From assembly GCA_029288535.1 (NCBI GenBank), contig JARIGY010000004.1:1-19234 (forward strand): a stretch of DNA of 19,234 nucleotides, written 5' to 3'. This stretch comes from Candidatus Tayloriibacteriota bacterium. GTDB taxonomy: Bacteria; Patescibacteriota; Minisyncoccia; Phycocordibacterales; JAKAEA01. The position numbers were made by a program, and so were the translations under genes. This document shows, in pieces, positions 1 to 5,883 of this stretch. Position 1 is the first letter of the stretch. Each line of letters opens with the position of its first letter. The notes under the pieces are model-generated. The model did not search any database. It saw only the letters and a list, made by a program, of their open reading frames with translations, and had not been told where the DNA came from.

Positions 1-171
1 ATACTGCGGGTCATGGCCGGGCACGATGAGCAGGTTGATCTTCTGCCCGCTCTTCAGGCTCGATGCATAGCGACTGAGAAGCTCCTGTGCCGTCGCGGCT
101 TGCGAAAGATGCGGGAGAAAAAATATGATTCCGACGAGCAACAGACTGAGATATTTCTTTTTTATGAACAT
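1..171 (-). CDS. Secreted protein, N-acetylmuramoyl-L-alanine amidase-like, N-terminal fragment
   Basis: The minus-strand frame opens with ATG at 171 and runs off the window edge after 57 codons, so only the N-terminus is present. Residues 1-25 form a classic signal peptide: basic MFIKKK, a hydrophobic core, then a likely cleavage site after SQA. Residues 45-54 read INLLIVPGHD. This resembles the first strand and metal-ligand histidine of zinc-dependent peptidoglycan amidases, which cut the bond between muramic acid and L-alanine outside the membrane. The start is supported by a -10 box TATACT ending 6 nt before the ATG. Secretion is well supported; the enzymatic assignment rests on about ten residues and could be wrong. 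Confidence 0.5.
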   Translation of the reverse strand, partial: MFIKKKYLSLLLVGIIFFLPHLSQAATAQELLSRYASSLKSGQKINLLIVPGHDPQY

Positions 172-188
172 CCGTATAGTATATACCC
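172..188. promoter_or_regulatory. Overlapping divergent -10 boxes between amidase-like gene and mutM
   Basis: Only 17 bp separate the two divergent start codons. On the plus strand TATAGT (175-180) lies 8 nt before the mutM ATG. On the minus strand TATACT (183-178) lies 6 nt before the amidase-like ATG. The two hexamers share three base pairs, so simultaneous open complexes should exclude each other. Both mRNAs would be leaderless. No convincing -35 box was seen for either. Confidence 0.6.
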
Positions 189-1097
189 ATGCCCGAATTA
201 CCCGAAGTCCAGACGACCGTCGACGGCATCAACGCCGAAGTGAAGGGAAAGAAAATCACCGATGTCTGGACCGATTACAACAGCCTGTTTCATGCCAAAA
301 AAGATAACATCAAAAATCCGGAATACTTCGCGCACTTCAAAAAAGACGTTGTCGGAGCGACAATAAAACGCGCGTCGCGGGCCGGCAAAAATGTCCTAAT
401 CCATCTTTCCAATGGCAAGACGATCCTGACTCATATGAAAATGACCGGGCATTATATGTACGGGGAATATTTTTTTAACGGCACCATGTGGAAACCTGTT
501 CCAAAATCGGGTCCATTGCTGGACCCGTACAACAGGCATATCCATCTCATCTTTTCCCTGGCGGACGGCAGGCACCTGGCGTTTGCCGATCTGCGCAAAT
601 TCGCCAAAGTTTTTATTTTCGATACCGACAGCGAAAAGCGGATCGAGGACTTGATGCATCTCGGTCCCGACCCCCTCTCGCAAGAGTTTTCGTATACGCT
701 ATTCAGAGAGCAATTGCTGAAGCGGCCGAACTGGAAAATAAAACCCGCGCTCATGAGCCAGGACCTCATCGCAGGCATCGGCAATATTTACTCAGATGAA
801 ATACTTTTTGCGGCCGGCGTGCATCCGGTCTCTATCGTTTCCAAAATCCCCGAGGCGCAGTTCAAGAAAATGTTCAAAACCACAGTCCCTCTGCTTAAAA
901 AAGGCATCGACTTCGGCGGTGACTCAGATTCCGATTACCGCAACATCCATGGCGAACCGGGCAAATTCCAGAACAAGCACAATGCTTACCGCAAAACCGG
1001 CGAGCCCTGCCCCAAGCGCGACGGCGGCACCATAACCCGCCTCATGGTCGCCAGCCGCAGCGCCCACTTTTGCGACAGGCATCAGATCAAATATTGA
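189..1097 (+). CDS. mutM: Formamidopyrimidine-DNA glycosylase (Fpg/MutM)
   Basis: A base-excision repair enzyme that removes oxidised purines such as 8-oxoguanine and nicks the abasic site. The mature N-terminus PELPEVQ carries the catalytic Pro2 and Glu3. Lys67 in GKNVLIHL matches the conserved catalytic-domain lysine, and GIGNIYSDEILF (196-207) is the helix-two-turn-helix. The C-terminal zinc finger (about 268-299) keeps its DNA-contacting Arg290 but is altered. Cys274 and Cys295 remain, the second cysteine position is Arg277 with one extra residue after it, and the last is His298. The length (302 residues) is slightly above the usual 270-290. There is no Shine-Dalgarno site; a -10 box 8 nt before the ATG suggests a leaderless mRNA. 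The gene ends in an 11-bp tail-to-tail overlap with the methyltransferase gene. Confidence 0.93.
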   Translation: MPELPEVQTTVDGINAEVKGKKITDVWTDYNSLFHAKKDNIKNPEYFAHFKKDVVGATIKRASRAGKNVLIHLSNGKTILTHMKMTGHYMYGEYFFNGTMWKPVPKSGPLLDPYNRHIHLIFSLADGRHLAFADLRKFAKVFIFDTDSEKRIEDLMHLGPDPLSQEFSYTLFREQLLKRPNWKIKPALMSQDLIAGIGNIYSDEILFAAGVHPVSIVSKIPEAQFKKMFKTTVPLLKKGIDFGGDSDSDYRNIHGEPGKFQNKHNAYRKTGEPCPKRDGGTITRLMVASRSAHFCDRHQIKY

Positions 1098-1563
1098 GCA
1101 TTCGAAATACCGCGATACCGAACGACACTCCGACATTGAGCGACTCTTTTTTGCCCTTCATCGGGATCTCGGCGATCGTGTCGCATTTTTGCAAAATGTT
1201 TTTCGGCATGCCGTCGACTTCATTGCCCACGATAAAAAGCACGGGCTGCCGTTTATTTATTTTCATTTTTTTATAATCAAGTGATCGTCGATCCTGTTCA
1301 ATGCCGATAATCCGCACGCCGGATTTTTTGAGCCTGTTGATAAGCGCAATTGGGCTTTTTACCTGCTCCCACTTCACCGAAAGCTCGCCGCCCAAGGCCG
1401 TTTTGGAAAGCCCTTTCACCTCCCTGCCGAACCGGTCGAGAGGTGCCGGAGTGTAGCCGGAGAGGAATATCTGCGAGACGCCGGCCGCATCGGCGGTGCG
1501 GAAAATCGAACCGACATTGTGCACGCTGCGGATATTATGGAGAAGGATGTAGATCTGCCTCAT
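1087..1563 (-). CDS. SpoU/TrmH-family RNA 2'-O-methyltransferase
   Basis: A SPOUT-class methyltransferase predicted to methylate ribose 2'-OH in tRNA or rRNA using S-adenosylmethionine. From the start at 1563 it has 158 residues, the size of small single-domain members. All three family motifs are visible: NVGSIFRTADAAG (16-28), IVGNEVDGM (111-119) and IPMKGKKESLNVGVSFGIA (133-151), the last forming the trefoil-knot cofactor site. The frame extends upstream to 1629, but that would run into the tRNA gene. ATG 1563 is preferred because TAGTAT sits 7 nt before it. ATG 1572 is the alternative. The substrate cannot be told. There is no N-terminal L30e-like substrate-binding domain. Confidence 0.88.
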   Translation of the reverse strand: MRQIYILLHNIRSVHNVGSIFRTADAAGVSQIFLSGYTPAPLDRFGREVKGLSKTALGGELSVKWEQVKSPIALINRLKKSGVRIIGIEQDRRSLDYKKMKINKRQPVLFIVGNEVDGMPKNILQKCDTIAEIPMKGKKESLNVGVSFGIAVFRMLNI

Positions 1564-1570
1564 GCCCTCC

Positions 1571-1576
1571 ATACTA
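1571..1576 (-). promoter_or_regulatory. -10 box of the SpoU methyltransferase gene
   Basis: The minus strand reads TAGTAT at 1576-1571, followed by GGAGGGC and the ATG at 1563. The 7-nt gap puts the expected transcription start at or next to the A of the start codon. The GGAGGG run is too close to the ATG to act as a normal Shine-Dalgarno site. Confidence 0.45.
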
Positions 1577-1584
1577 CTCAAAAA

Positions 1585-1612
1585 TGGACTTTTTTCAATT
1601 TTCTGATATATT
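1585..1612 (+). promoter_or_regulatory. Extended -10 promoter of the tRNA-Lys transcript
   Basis: TGGACT (1585-1590, four of six matches to TTGACA) is separated by 16 bp from TATATT (1607-1612). A TGn extension at 1604-1606 precedes the -10 box. The start site expected near 1619 lies just ahead of the tRNA 5' end at 1622, leaving a very short leader. No other promoter is visible before the two genes downstream, so they may be read from here. Confidence 0.6.
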
Positions 1613-1621
1613 TTTGTAACT

Positions 1622-1694
1622 GCACCCATAGCTCAGTCGGTAGAGCACCTGCCTTTTAAGCAGAGGGTCGTTGGTTCGATTCCAACTGGGTGCA
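1622..1694 (+). tRNA. tRNA-Lys (anticodon TTT)
   Basis: 73 nt that fold into a standard cloverleaf. The acceptor stem is GCACCCA (1622-1628) with TGGGTGC (1687-1693), the D arm is GCTC/GAGC, and the T arm is GTTGG-TTCGATT-CCAAC. The anticodon loop CTTTTAA gives anticodon TTT at 1655-1657, hence lysine. The outermost anticodon-stem pair appears to be a C-A mismatch. The discriminator base is A1694. CCA is not encoded, so a CCA-adding enzyme is required. The first downstream protein gene starts 20 nt after the tRNA end. Confidence 0.95.
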
Positions 1695-1714
1695 CAACCA
1701 AAGATTCCCTGGCA

Positions 1715-1954
1715 ATGAATAAACTAAAATTTACCGACATCATCGCACTTCTATCTGTAGACGATCAGCTGCGCATTATTGAACTTGCCGCATCCTTTCC
1801 TGAAATTATGGAGTACATGGAGGAAAATTTTAACGAGAAGCAGACTGCGCTTGGCCATAGAGATCTTCTCAAGAAAATTACCGATAAAGAACTTTTACTT
1901 ATTGATGAAGCAATGCAGTCGGCTCTAAAGGAGCAATTGGATAACACACCCTAA
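1715..1954 (+). CDS. Small hypothetical protein in a tRNA-linked accessory block
   Basis: 79 residues with no family I recognise. It is rich in Leu, Ile, Glu and Lys and should be mostly alpha-helical, with no signal peptide, cysteines or metal motif. It starts 20 nt after tRNA-Lys and ends 5 nt before the large HExxH gene, so the pair is probably one transcript, possibly shared with the tRNA. There is no clear Shine-Dalgarno site and no -10 box at the usual distance. The start codon is the first ATG after the tRNA and fits this tight spacing. Codon use is AT-rich like its partner. The pairing suggests a small partner, chaperone or inhibitor, but that is only inference. Confidence 0.7.
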   Translation: MNKLKFTDIIALLSVDDQLRIIELAASFPEIMEYMEENFNEKQTALGHRDLLKKITDKELLLIDEAMQSALKEQLDNTP

Positions 1955-1959
1955 ACCCA

Positions 1960-3951
1960 ATGAGAGAGGATCTACCCCAACTCAATATTCCTACCCCCGA
2001 GACCGTTCCAGAAAAAGAACTTATTCCGGATGAAGAAAAAGTGGGTACTCCTGAACAAAGTCCGGAAGAATTTTTAAATACTAGAGAAACGTCTTTGGTG
2101 GAGCGTGTCCAAAATTGGCTTGCTACCCTTAAAAGAAGTTCAGGAGAACTCACTCGCAAAGCACTTTTGGTGGGAGCCCTTACCACAGCAATGCAGGGCT
2201 GTACTGAAGCACTGAAAAATATTCCACCGCAAATCTCCGAGAAGCAAACCCAACGACTTCCAGAAACTCCGTCTGGTGAAATGATCCATGCCATGCCGGC
2301 AGAACCGATCGAAAAGCGCATTGCACGCTTTCAAACAGAACTTGGTATCTATAAAGACCTTGGATATGATCTTGAAGCAAAAGGCGTATCTTTAGAAGAA
2401 TCATCTGCGCAAGATATACTTTTCATATCGGAGCAACTTTTTAAAGATAAAATTCCGCGATATGACACTAAAGATCCTTTGGAGTCACTGGAATATGGCC
2501 ATGCGGAAAAACAAGAAATTCCCATTGATCTAATTCAGGATAAAACCATAAAAATTCCCTTTCTTTCAGTCGAGGTGAAAGAAAATAAAAATCACCAAAA
2601 AGTTCTTAGTGTTCATAATTGGTTAAACAACGAAAACTCCCTTGTGTATCAACACATAATCGAAAACGGAGGAATTAATGAGGATCAGGAGCATAAAATA
2701 CTCGGGGTCATTTACAAGGAACTTGACGCCATTAAAACTTCACAAGAAAAACTTAACGCTCTCAAGAAGGAACCGGGTATAGCAAAAAACTGGAAATATA
2801 CCTATGAGCTTGACCAATCGCGTGAACTGCCAAAAGAAAGCAAAGAAGCGCTGAGTAATTCCTTGGAACAGGTGGAAGACATCCACATAACATCCATTGG
2901 CGATTCAAAATCCGTCGACAGAATGCTCGTAAGTGGAGGTATGGCAAAATCTATAGATTTGATCATTAGCTCTGCAACAAAAGACATTATTACTCACCCT
3001 ATTATTATTCATGGCCAAGTAAAAGAAATCCGAGCAACTTCACAAACGGTAGTACCGGTAACATCTGAAGACGCTGCCGCACACACAGTCAATGGAGAAC
3101 CTTTAACAAAATCTTTTACAGACACGTATGGCAATATGCTGTATTATATAAAAAATAAAGACGGCAAAAGACTTAGAACAACTCTTTTAATTTATCCACC
3201 GATTGTATTTGGCAAAGAATCGGATCCTGAAACAGCCCCACTCAACATCGATCTTTCGTCTGTAGGCGGCGGAAGTATTGAAAATGTACTTGAAAGGAAG
3301 ATTGAAAAACCCATAGGATATATCGGAACCAATAACTGCCGAGCGATATATAGCAACATGGAAAGCGCCGAGGCTCAGAAAAATTTTAGTTCTCAGTTTA
3401 GTTCGGTCGAAAAAGGTATTGCCCGGGCGGAAAAACTTTTTGGATTCAGAGATGGCGAAGCGGTAAAAGCTATCTATATCGTGCATGCTGAACGCTCCAA
3501 CGCATTTGCAAGCCGAAAAGATAAAGGAATGATTGCTTTTCAAGATAAAATATTCAGCGACCAAGTTGAAATTTCTACGATCTCCTTTCATGAATCAATT
3601 CACGTGATTGACATGAAGCTCAAGTTAAGCGAGGGATCATTCAACGAATATTTTGCAAGCATTCAAGATAAGCAGTGGTTTTTAAATGAACTTGATGAAA
3701 GAAATTTTCTACCCAACATGAGTACAGGAGGTCATTCGAGAGAAAACTCGCGGGAATTCTTGGCGAGTCTCATGAATTCCATGAACCATCCCGACTGGAC
3801 CAATGTTATGGAAGCAAAAAGTCCGGAATTTAAAAAAATATATCTTAATTCTCTTAAAATACTCAGCGCACAAATAACGCTTACCAAACCTCAATCCCTC
3901 CTCTTATCAGAACTCGGCTCTAAAATTCAATTCTTAGAGAAGCAACCTTAG
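1960..3951 (+). CDS. Large accessory protein with C-terminal HExxH metallopeptidase-like domain
   Basis: 663 residues. The first 60 are acidic and Pro/Glu-rich. Residues 68-80 form a short hydrophobic stretch ending in Gly80-Cys81, a weak lipobox look-alike but too far from the start for a normal signal. The middle (about 90-470) is unrecognised. The C-terminal part carries FHESIHVID: His544, Glu545 and His548 would form an HExxH zinc site with Asp551. Further on, SREFLAS offers Glu599 as a possible third ligand, 51 residues after His548. This arrangement recalls lethal-factor-like gluzincin peptidases (HExxHxxD, then an EF-A motif), but homology was not tested. It starts 5 nt after the small gene; a strong terminator lies 80 nt downstream. 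Codon use is AT-richer than the core genes. Confidence 0.75.
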   Translation: MREDLPQLNIPTPETVPEKELIPDEEKVGTPEQSPEEFLNTRETSLVERVQNWLATLKRSSGELTRKALLVGALTTAMQGCTEALKNIPPQISEKQTQRLPETPSGEMIHAMPAEPIEKRIARFQTELGIYKDLGYDLEAKGVSLEESSAQDILFISEQLFKDKIPRYDTKDPLESLEYGHAEKQEIPIDLIQDKTIKIPFLSVEVKENKNHQKVLSVHNWLNNENSLVYQHIIENGGINEDQEHKILGVIYKELDAIKTSQEKLNALKKEPGIAKNWKYTYELDQSRELPKESKEALSNSLEQVEDIHITSIGDSKSVDRMLVSGGMAKSIDLIISSATKDIITHPIIIHGQVKEIRATSQTVVPVTSEDAAAHTVNGEPLTKSFTDTYGNMLYYIKNKDGKRLRTTLLIYPPIVFGKESDPETAPLNIDLSSVGGGSIENVLERKIEKPIGYIGTNNCRAIYSNMESAEAQKNFSSQFSSVEKGIARAEKLFGFRDGEAVKAIYIVHAERSNAFASRKDKGMIAFQDKIFSDQVEISTISFHESIHVIDMKLKLSEGSFNEYFASIQDKQWFLNELDERNFLPNMSTGGHSRENSREFLASLMNSMNHPDWTNVMEAKSPEFKKIYLNSLKILSAQITLTKPQSLLLSELGSKIQFLEKQP

Positions 3952-3957
3952 CGTTTT

Positions 3958-3966
3958 TGATATAAT
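3958..3966 (+). promoter_or_regulatory. Perfect extended -10 promoter just after the HExxH gene
   Basis: TGATATAAT is a perfect extended -10 element (TGn plus TATAAT), starting 6 nt after the stop codon of the HExxH gene. No good -35 box was seen, but extended -10 promoters often lack one. Transcription would start near 3973 and meet the terminator at 4031-4056, so its product would be a short RNA rather than an mRNA. Confidence 0.5.
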
Positions 3967-3975
3967 CACCTCAAA

Positions 3976-4016
3976 GTTTTTTTAACTCTTTCTTGGTATG
4001 CATCCACAGATGGAAG
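3976..4016 (+). repeat. 41-bp direct repeat, copy 1 (intergenic)
   Basis: Identical at all 41 positions to 4735-4775, starting at G plus seven T and ending in GATGGAAG. The copies are 759 bp apart and in the same orientation. This one is intergenic, between the HExxH gene and its terminator; the other is coding. Similarity stops abruptly on both sides. Confidence 0.95.
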
Positions 4017-4030
4017 TGCAAAGAAACCGA

Positions 4031-4056
4031 GCGAAGCCACCCGGCTTCGCTTTTTT
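4031..4056 (+). terminator. Strong intrinsic terminator
   Basis: A perfect 8-bp stem GCGAAGCC / GGCTTCGC with the 4-nt loop ACCC is followed at once by six T. An outer inverted repeat AAGTGCA (4014-4020) / TGCACTT (4063-4069) encloses it. It would end transcripts of the HExxH gene pair and of the candidate short RNA. Confidence 0.85.
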
Positions 4057-4101
4057 ATTGCTGCACTTTCTTATTTTGATCCGAGTTTGAGCCAACTCGT
4101 G

Positions 4102-4107
4102 TATACT
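4102..4107 (+). promoter_or_regulatory. -10 box of the DUF5684-like gene
   Basis: TATACT lies 27 nt before the ATG at 4135, giving a leader of about 20 nt without a Shine-Dalgarno site. A start codon at 4087 would lie upstream of this promoter, which argues for the 4135 start. Confidence 0.45.
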
Positions 4108-4134
4108 ATAAGCATTACCCCTTTAACCAAAAAC

Positions 4135-4653
4135 ATGCTGCGAAAATTTTTGTATGGCATTTCTTTTATGGGCACATGGCTCGCTACGGCCGGTATCGCC
4201 CACGCCCAATCAAGCTGCTCAGTGAACGGCCAGCCTGTCGAATGTCCGCAGTGGCTCGGCTCGGCACTTATTGTATTCGGGATCGCTTGGACTGCATTCA
4301 TACTTCTTCTGATCATTTCACTTTGGAAGATCTTTACCAAGGCCGGCAAGCCGGGCTGGGCATCCATCGTGCCCGTCTATAACTTTATCGTGCAGTTGGA
4401 GATCATCAACCGTCCGCTCTGGTGGATCCTGCTTATGTTTATCCCTTTTGTTAACTTTATTATCGTTATCATACTCATAAATGATCTGGCAAAAGTATTC
4501 GGCAAAGGCCCAGGTTTTACTGTAGGATTGCTCTTCCTGCCTTTTATTTTCTACCCTATTCTCGCTTTCGGCAGCGCAACATATCAAGGCAATCGGGCAT
4601 ATTCATTCACGCCGCCTCAGCCGCCAATGCAGCCTCCCGCACAATCCGCTTAA
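4135..4653 (+). CDS. DUF5684-like membrane protein with signal peptide
   Basis: 172 residues from the ATG at 4135. Residues 1-24 form a signal peptide ending in AHA before QSSCSV, which is why this start is preferred over the in-frame ATG at 4087. Two cysteines (28 and 37) follow in the exported segment. Hydrophobic spans lie at about 43-63, 97-117 and 129-147. The stretch WKIFTKAGKPGWASIVPVYN (64-83) followed by RPLWW and a polar LINDLAKVFGK segment is the hallmark I associate with DUF5684 proteins, small membrane proteins of unknown function common in CPR genomes and sometimes annotated as signal-peptidase-like. No catalytic residues are evident. The C-terminus is proline-rich. The gene lies between the two copies of the 41-bp repeat and converges on the YdjM-like gene with 4 bp between the stop codons. 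Confidence 0.75.
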   Translation: MLRKFLYGISFMGTWLATAGIAHAQSSCSVNGQPVECPQWLGSALIVFGIAWTAFILLLIISLWKIFTKAGKPGWASIVPVYNFIVQLEIINRPLWWILLMFIPFVNFIIVIILINDLAKVFGKGPGFTVGLLFLPFIFYPILAFGSATYQGNRAYSFTPPQPPMQPPAQSA

Positions 4654-4657
4654 TTAT

Positions 4658-5149
4658 TCAATGAATAGCAAGTAGCCTTAGGGACACTACGATAAAGATA
4701 AAAAGCAGCTGGCTCGCCACTCCGAGAGCAGGCTGTTTTTTTAACTCTTTCTTGGTATGCATCCACAGATGGAAGCACTGAAGCGAAACAAGCGGCTCAT
4801 GCTTGAAATGCGCATAGACAAACTGAAGCGGGTCGGGCAGCATGGCGGCCGCCGCTCCGGCAGTGATGAGCCACGCCGGGCCAAGCGAATGGAAAAACAA
4901 GAGCGCCAGGGTGAAGCCGAGCAAACCGTCGCAACCGATCCTCGCCGCGTCGAGAAACAGAGCCCTGTCCATGCGCATCTTTTCTCCGAAGCTTGGGTTT
5001 ACTGAACGGGAACTTATGGGGTAATCCCAATGCGGAATCGCATCAACCAGGAAATGACTGCAGAATGCCAGGGATATTCCGAGTACGGGATGCGCCGGTA
5101 AAAGAGTGATGACTGCAGCACCGACGACGGCGTGAGCGGTAAGGGTCAT
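4658..5149 (-). CDS. YdjM-like membrane-bound putative metal-dependent hydrolase
   Basis: 163 residues with several hydrophobic segments and a conserved polar pattern. His6 lies in LTAHAVVGAA, a CSHFLVDAIPHWDY block holds His32, Asp36, His40 and Asp42, and LPDP includes Asp106. This pattern matches the YdjM/DUF457 type of inner-membrane putative metal-dependent hydrolases, whose substrate is unknown. The start at 5149 is chosen because TATAAT ends 6 nt upstream and the sequence before it belongs to holA. An ATG at 5221 would overlap holA by 65 bp. Codons 125-139 contain the 41-bp sequence repeated at 3976-4016. The mRNA is predicted to be leaderless. Confidence 0.65.
   Translation of the reverse strand: MTLTAHAVVGAAVITLLPAHPVLGISLAFCSHFLVDAIPHWDYPISSRSVNPSFGEKMRMDRALFLDAARIGCDGLLGFTLALLFFHSLGPAWLITAGAAAAMLPDPLQFVYAHFKHEPLVSLQCFHLWMHTKKELKKQPALGVASQLLFIFIVVSLRLLAIH
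4706..4742 (+). terminator. Weak terminator-like hairpin and T7 run
   Basis: CAGC (4706-4709) pairs with GCTG (4732-4735), and with bulges the stem continues through TG and CTC pairs around the loop 4716-4725. Seven T follow at 4736-4742. It could end transcription of the DUF5684-like gene but lies inside the convergent coding sequence. The bulged stem makes it uncertain. Confidence 0.3.
4735..4775 (+). repeat. 41-bp direct repeat, copy 2 (coding)
   Basis: Identical to 3976-4016. Here it is part of the YdjM-like gene (read on the minus strand), covering codons 125-139, so this copy is under protein-coding constraint and is likely the older one. Confidence 0.95.
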
Positions 5150-5155
5150 GCGGCT

Positions 5156-5161
5156 ATTATA
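5156..5161 (-). promoter_or_regulatory. Consensus -10 box overlapping the holA stop codon
   Basis: The minus strand reads GTATAATAGCCGC before the ATG at 5149. TATAAT (5161-5156) is a perfect -10 hexamer that contains the holA stop codon TAA (5159-5157). It leaves a 6-nt gap to the next start codon, giving a leaderless transcript separate from the polA-holA mRNA. Confidence 0.6.
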
Positions 5162-5879
5162 CTTCCAAAATGAATTTTTCAAGCGCTGTGTCGAAATCCC
5201 GGATGCCACGGCGCGCTTCATGATATATCGAAACGAGTCTGGAAGAGATCGCTTTCACTTCACCCTCTTTAAAATTCCGCAGGAACCCCTGCGACTTCTG
5301 ATAGACGAACGGGTTGAGCCCGGCAGCAGCGGCACTTCCCGCTCCGGCCGCCTGAAGCATGGCTTTGACCTGCCAGAAAAGGATGCCGTGGATTTCTTCG
5401 GCCGCTATGTCGTTCATTTTCGCTTTCGTATACAGAACCCATAGCTGCTTGCGGTCTCTTCGGCCGAACGCGTCGGTCAGGGAGAAAATCTTGAACGCCT
5501 CCTTTTTTATTTCGCCGGCCGTTTTGAGTTCGAATACCTGGACTTTCTCGGCATTTTTTTCAAACTTCGCCAGATCAGATTTATTCAAATCGCTTTCGAG
5601 AAAGACGAAGATATTGTCCGATTTTCCGATATCCCTGATCCTTTCGAGCACGGCTTCTTTGGCATCCTTATTTCGAAAAACATTTTGCATTTCGATGATT
5701 GCTTTCTGCGAAAACAAGCCCATGCCGGCAGTCAGTTCTTCCAGCCTGCCCGCATCAAATGTTTCATCATTCAAACGCTCGTGCGAGGCATCGGGCTTTT
5801 TCTTGACCAGCGACGCCACGAGCTCATGAAGCTTGCCGCGCGCCTTTTCCGTATCCGAACCGTAGAGAAGGTAGATCAT
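5157..5879 (-). CDS. holA: DNA polymerase III delta subunit (HolA-like)
   Basis: 240 residues, against about 340 in model bacteria. The opening MIYLLYGSDTEKARGKL resembles the N-terminus of clamp-loader delta subunits (strand, then a helix in place of the Walker region). The middle segment DNIFVFLESDLNKSDLAKF fits the conserved strand-helix, followed by a helical collar-like C-terminus. Delta opens the beta sliding clamp during replication. The assignment rests on fold-like sequence features, since the family is divergent. The gene begins 4 nt after the polA stop. A Shine-Dalgarno site GAGGAGG (5895-5889) lies in the last polA codons, so it is probably translated from the polA mRNA. Another AAA-like protein is possible but less likely. 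Confidence 0.75.
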   Translation of the reverse strand: MIYLLYGSDTEKARGKLHELVASLVKKKPDASHERLNDETFDAGRLEELTAGMGLFSQKAIIEMQNVFRNKDAKEAVLERIRDIGKSDNIFVFLESDLNKSDLAKFEKNAEKVQVFELKTAGEIKKEAFKIFSLTDAFGRRDRKQLWVLYTKAKMNDIAAEEIHGILFWQVKAMLQAAGAGSAAAAGLNPFVYQKSQGFLRNFKEGEVKAISSRLVSIYHEARRGIRDFDTALEKFILEV

Positions 5880-5883
5880 AAAA

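Larger units (their letters stand above)
3973..4056 (+). ncRNA. Candidate short RNA with 41 nt antisense to a neighbouring mRNA
   Basis: The segment is framed by a perfect extended -10 box (3958-3966) and a strong intrinsic terminator (4031-4056), giving a transcript of about 84 nt without an open reading frame of note. Its first half (3976-4016) is identical to 4735-4775. The second copy lies inside the minus-strand YdjM-like gene, so this RNA would be perfectly complementary over 41 nt to that mRNA, around codons 125-139. Seen: promoter, repeat, terminator. Inferred: transcription and antisense action. It could equally be a scar of duplication downstream of an ordinary terminator. Confidence 0.35.

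Noticed and set aside
1573..1629. Upstream start at 1629 for the SpoU gene
   Set aside because: It lies inside the tRNA gene and upstream of the likely -10 box; homology begins at the methionine encoded at 1563.
1675..4070. Attachment-site duplication of the tRNA-Lys 3' end
   Set aside because: No second copy of the T-arm or acceptor sequence was found near the end of the accessory block, and no integrase gene is present.
4087..4134. Upstream ATG at 4087 for the DUF5684-like gene
   Set aside because: It would precede the -10 box at 4102-4107 and place 16 extra residues before a normal signal peptide.
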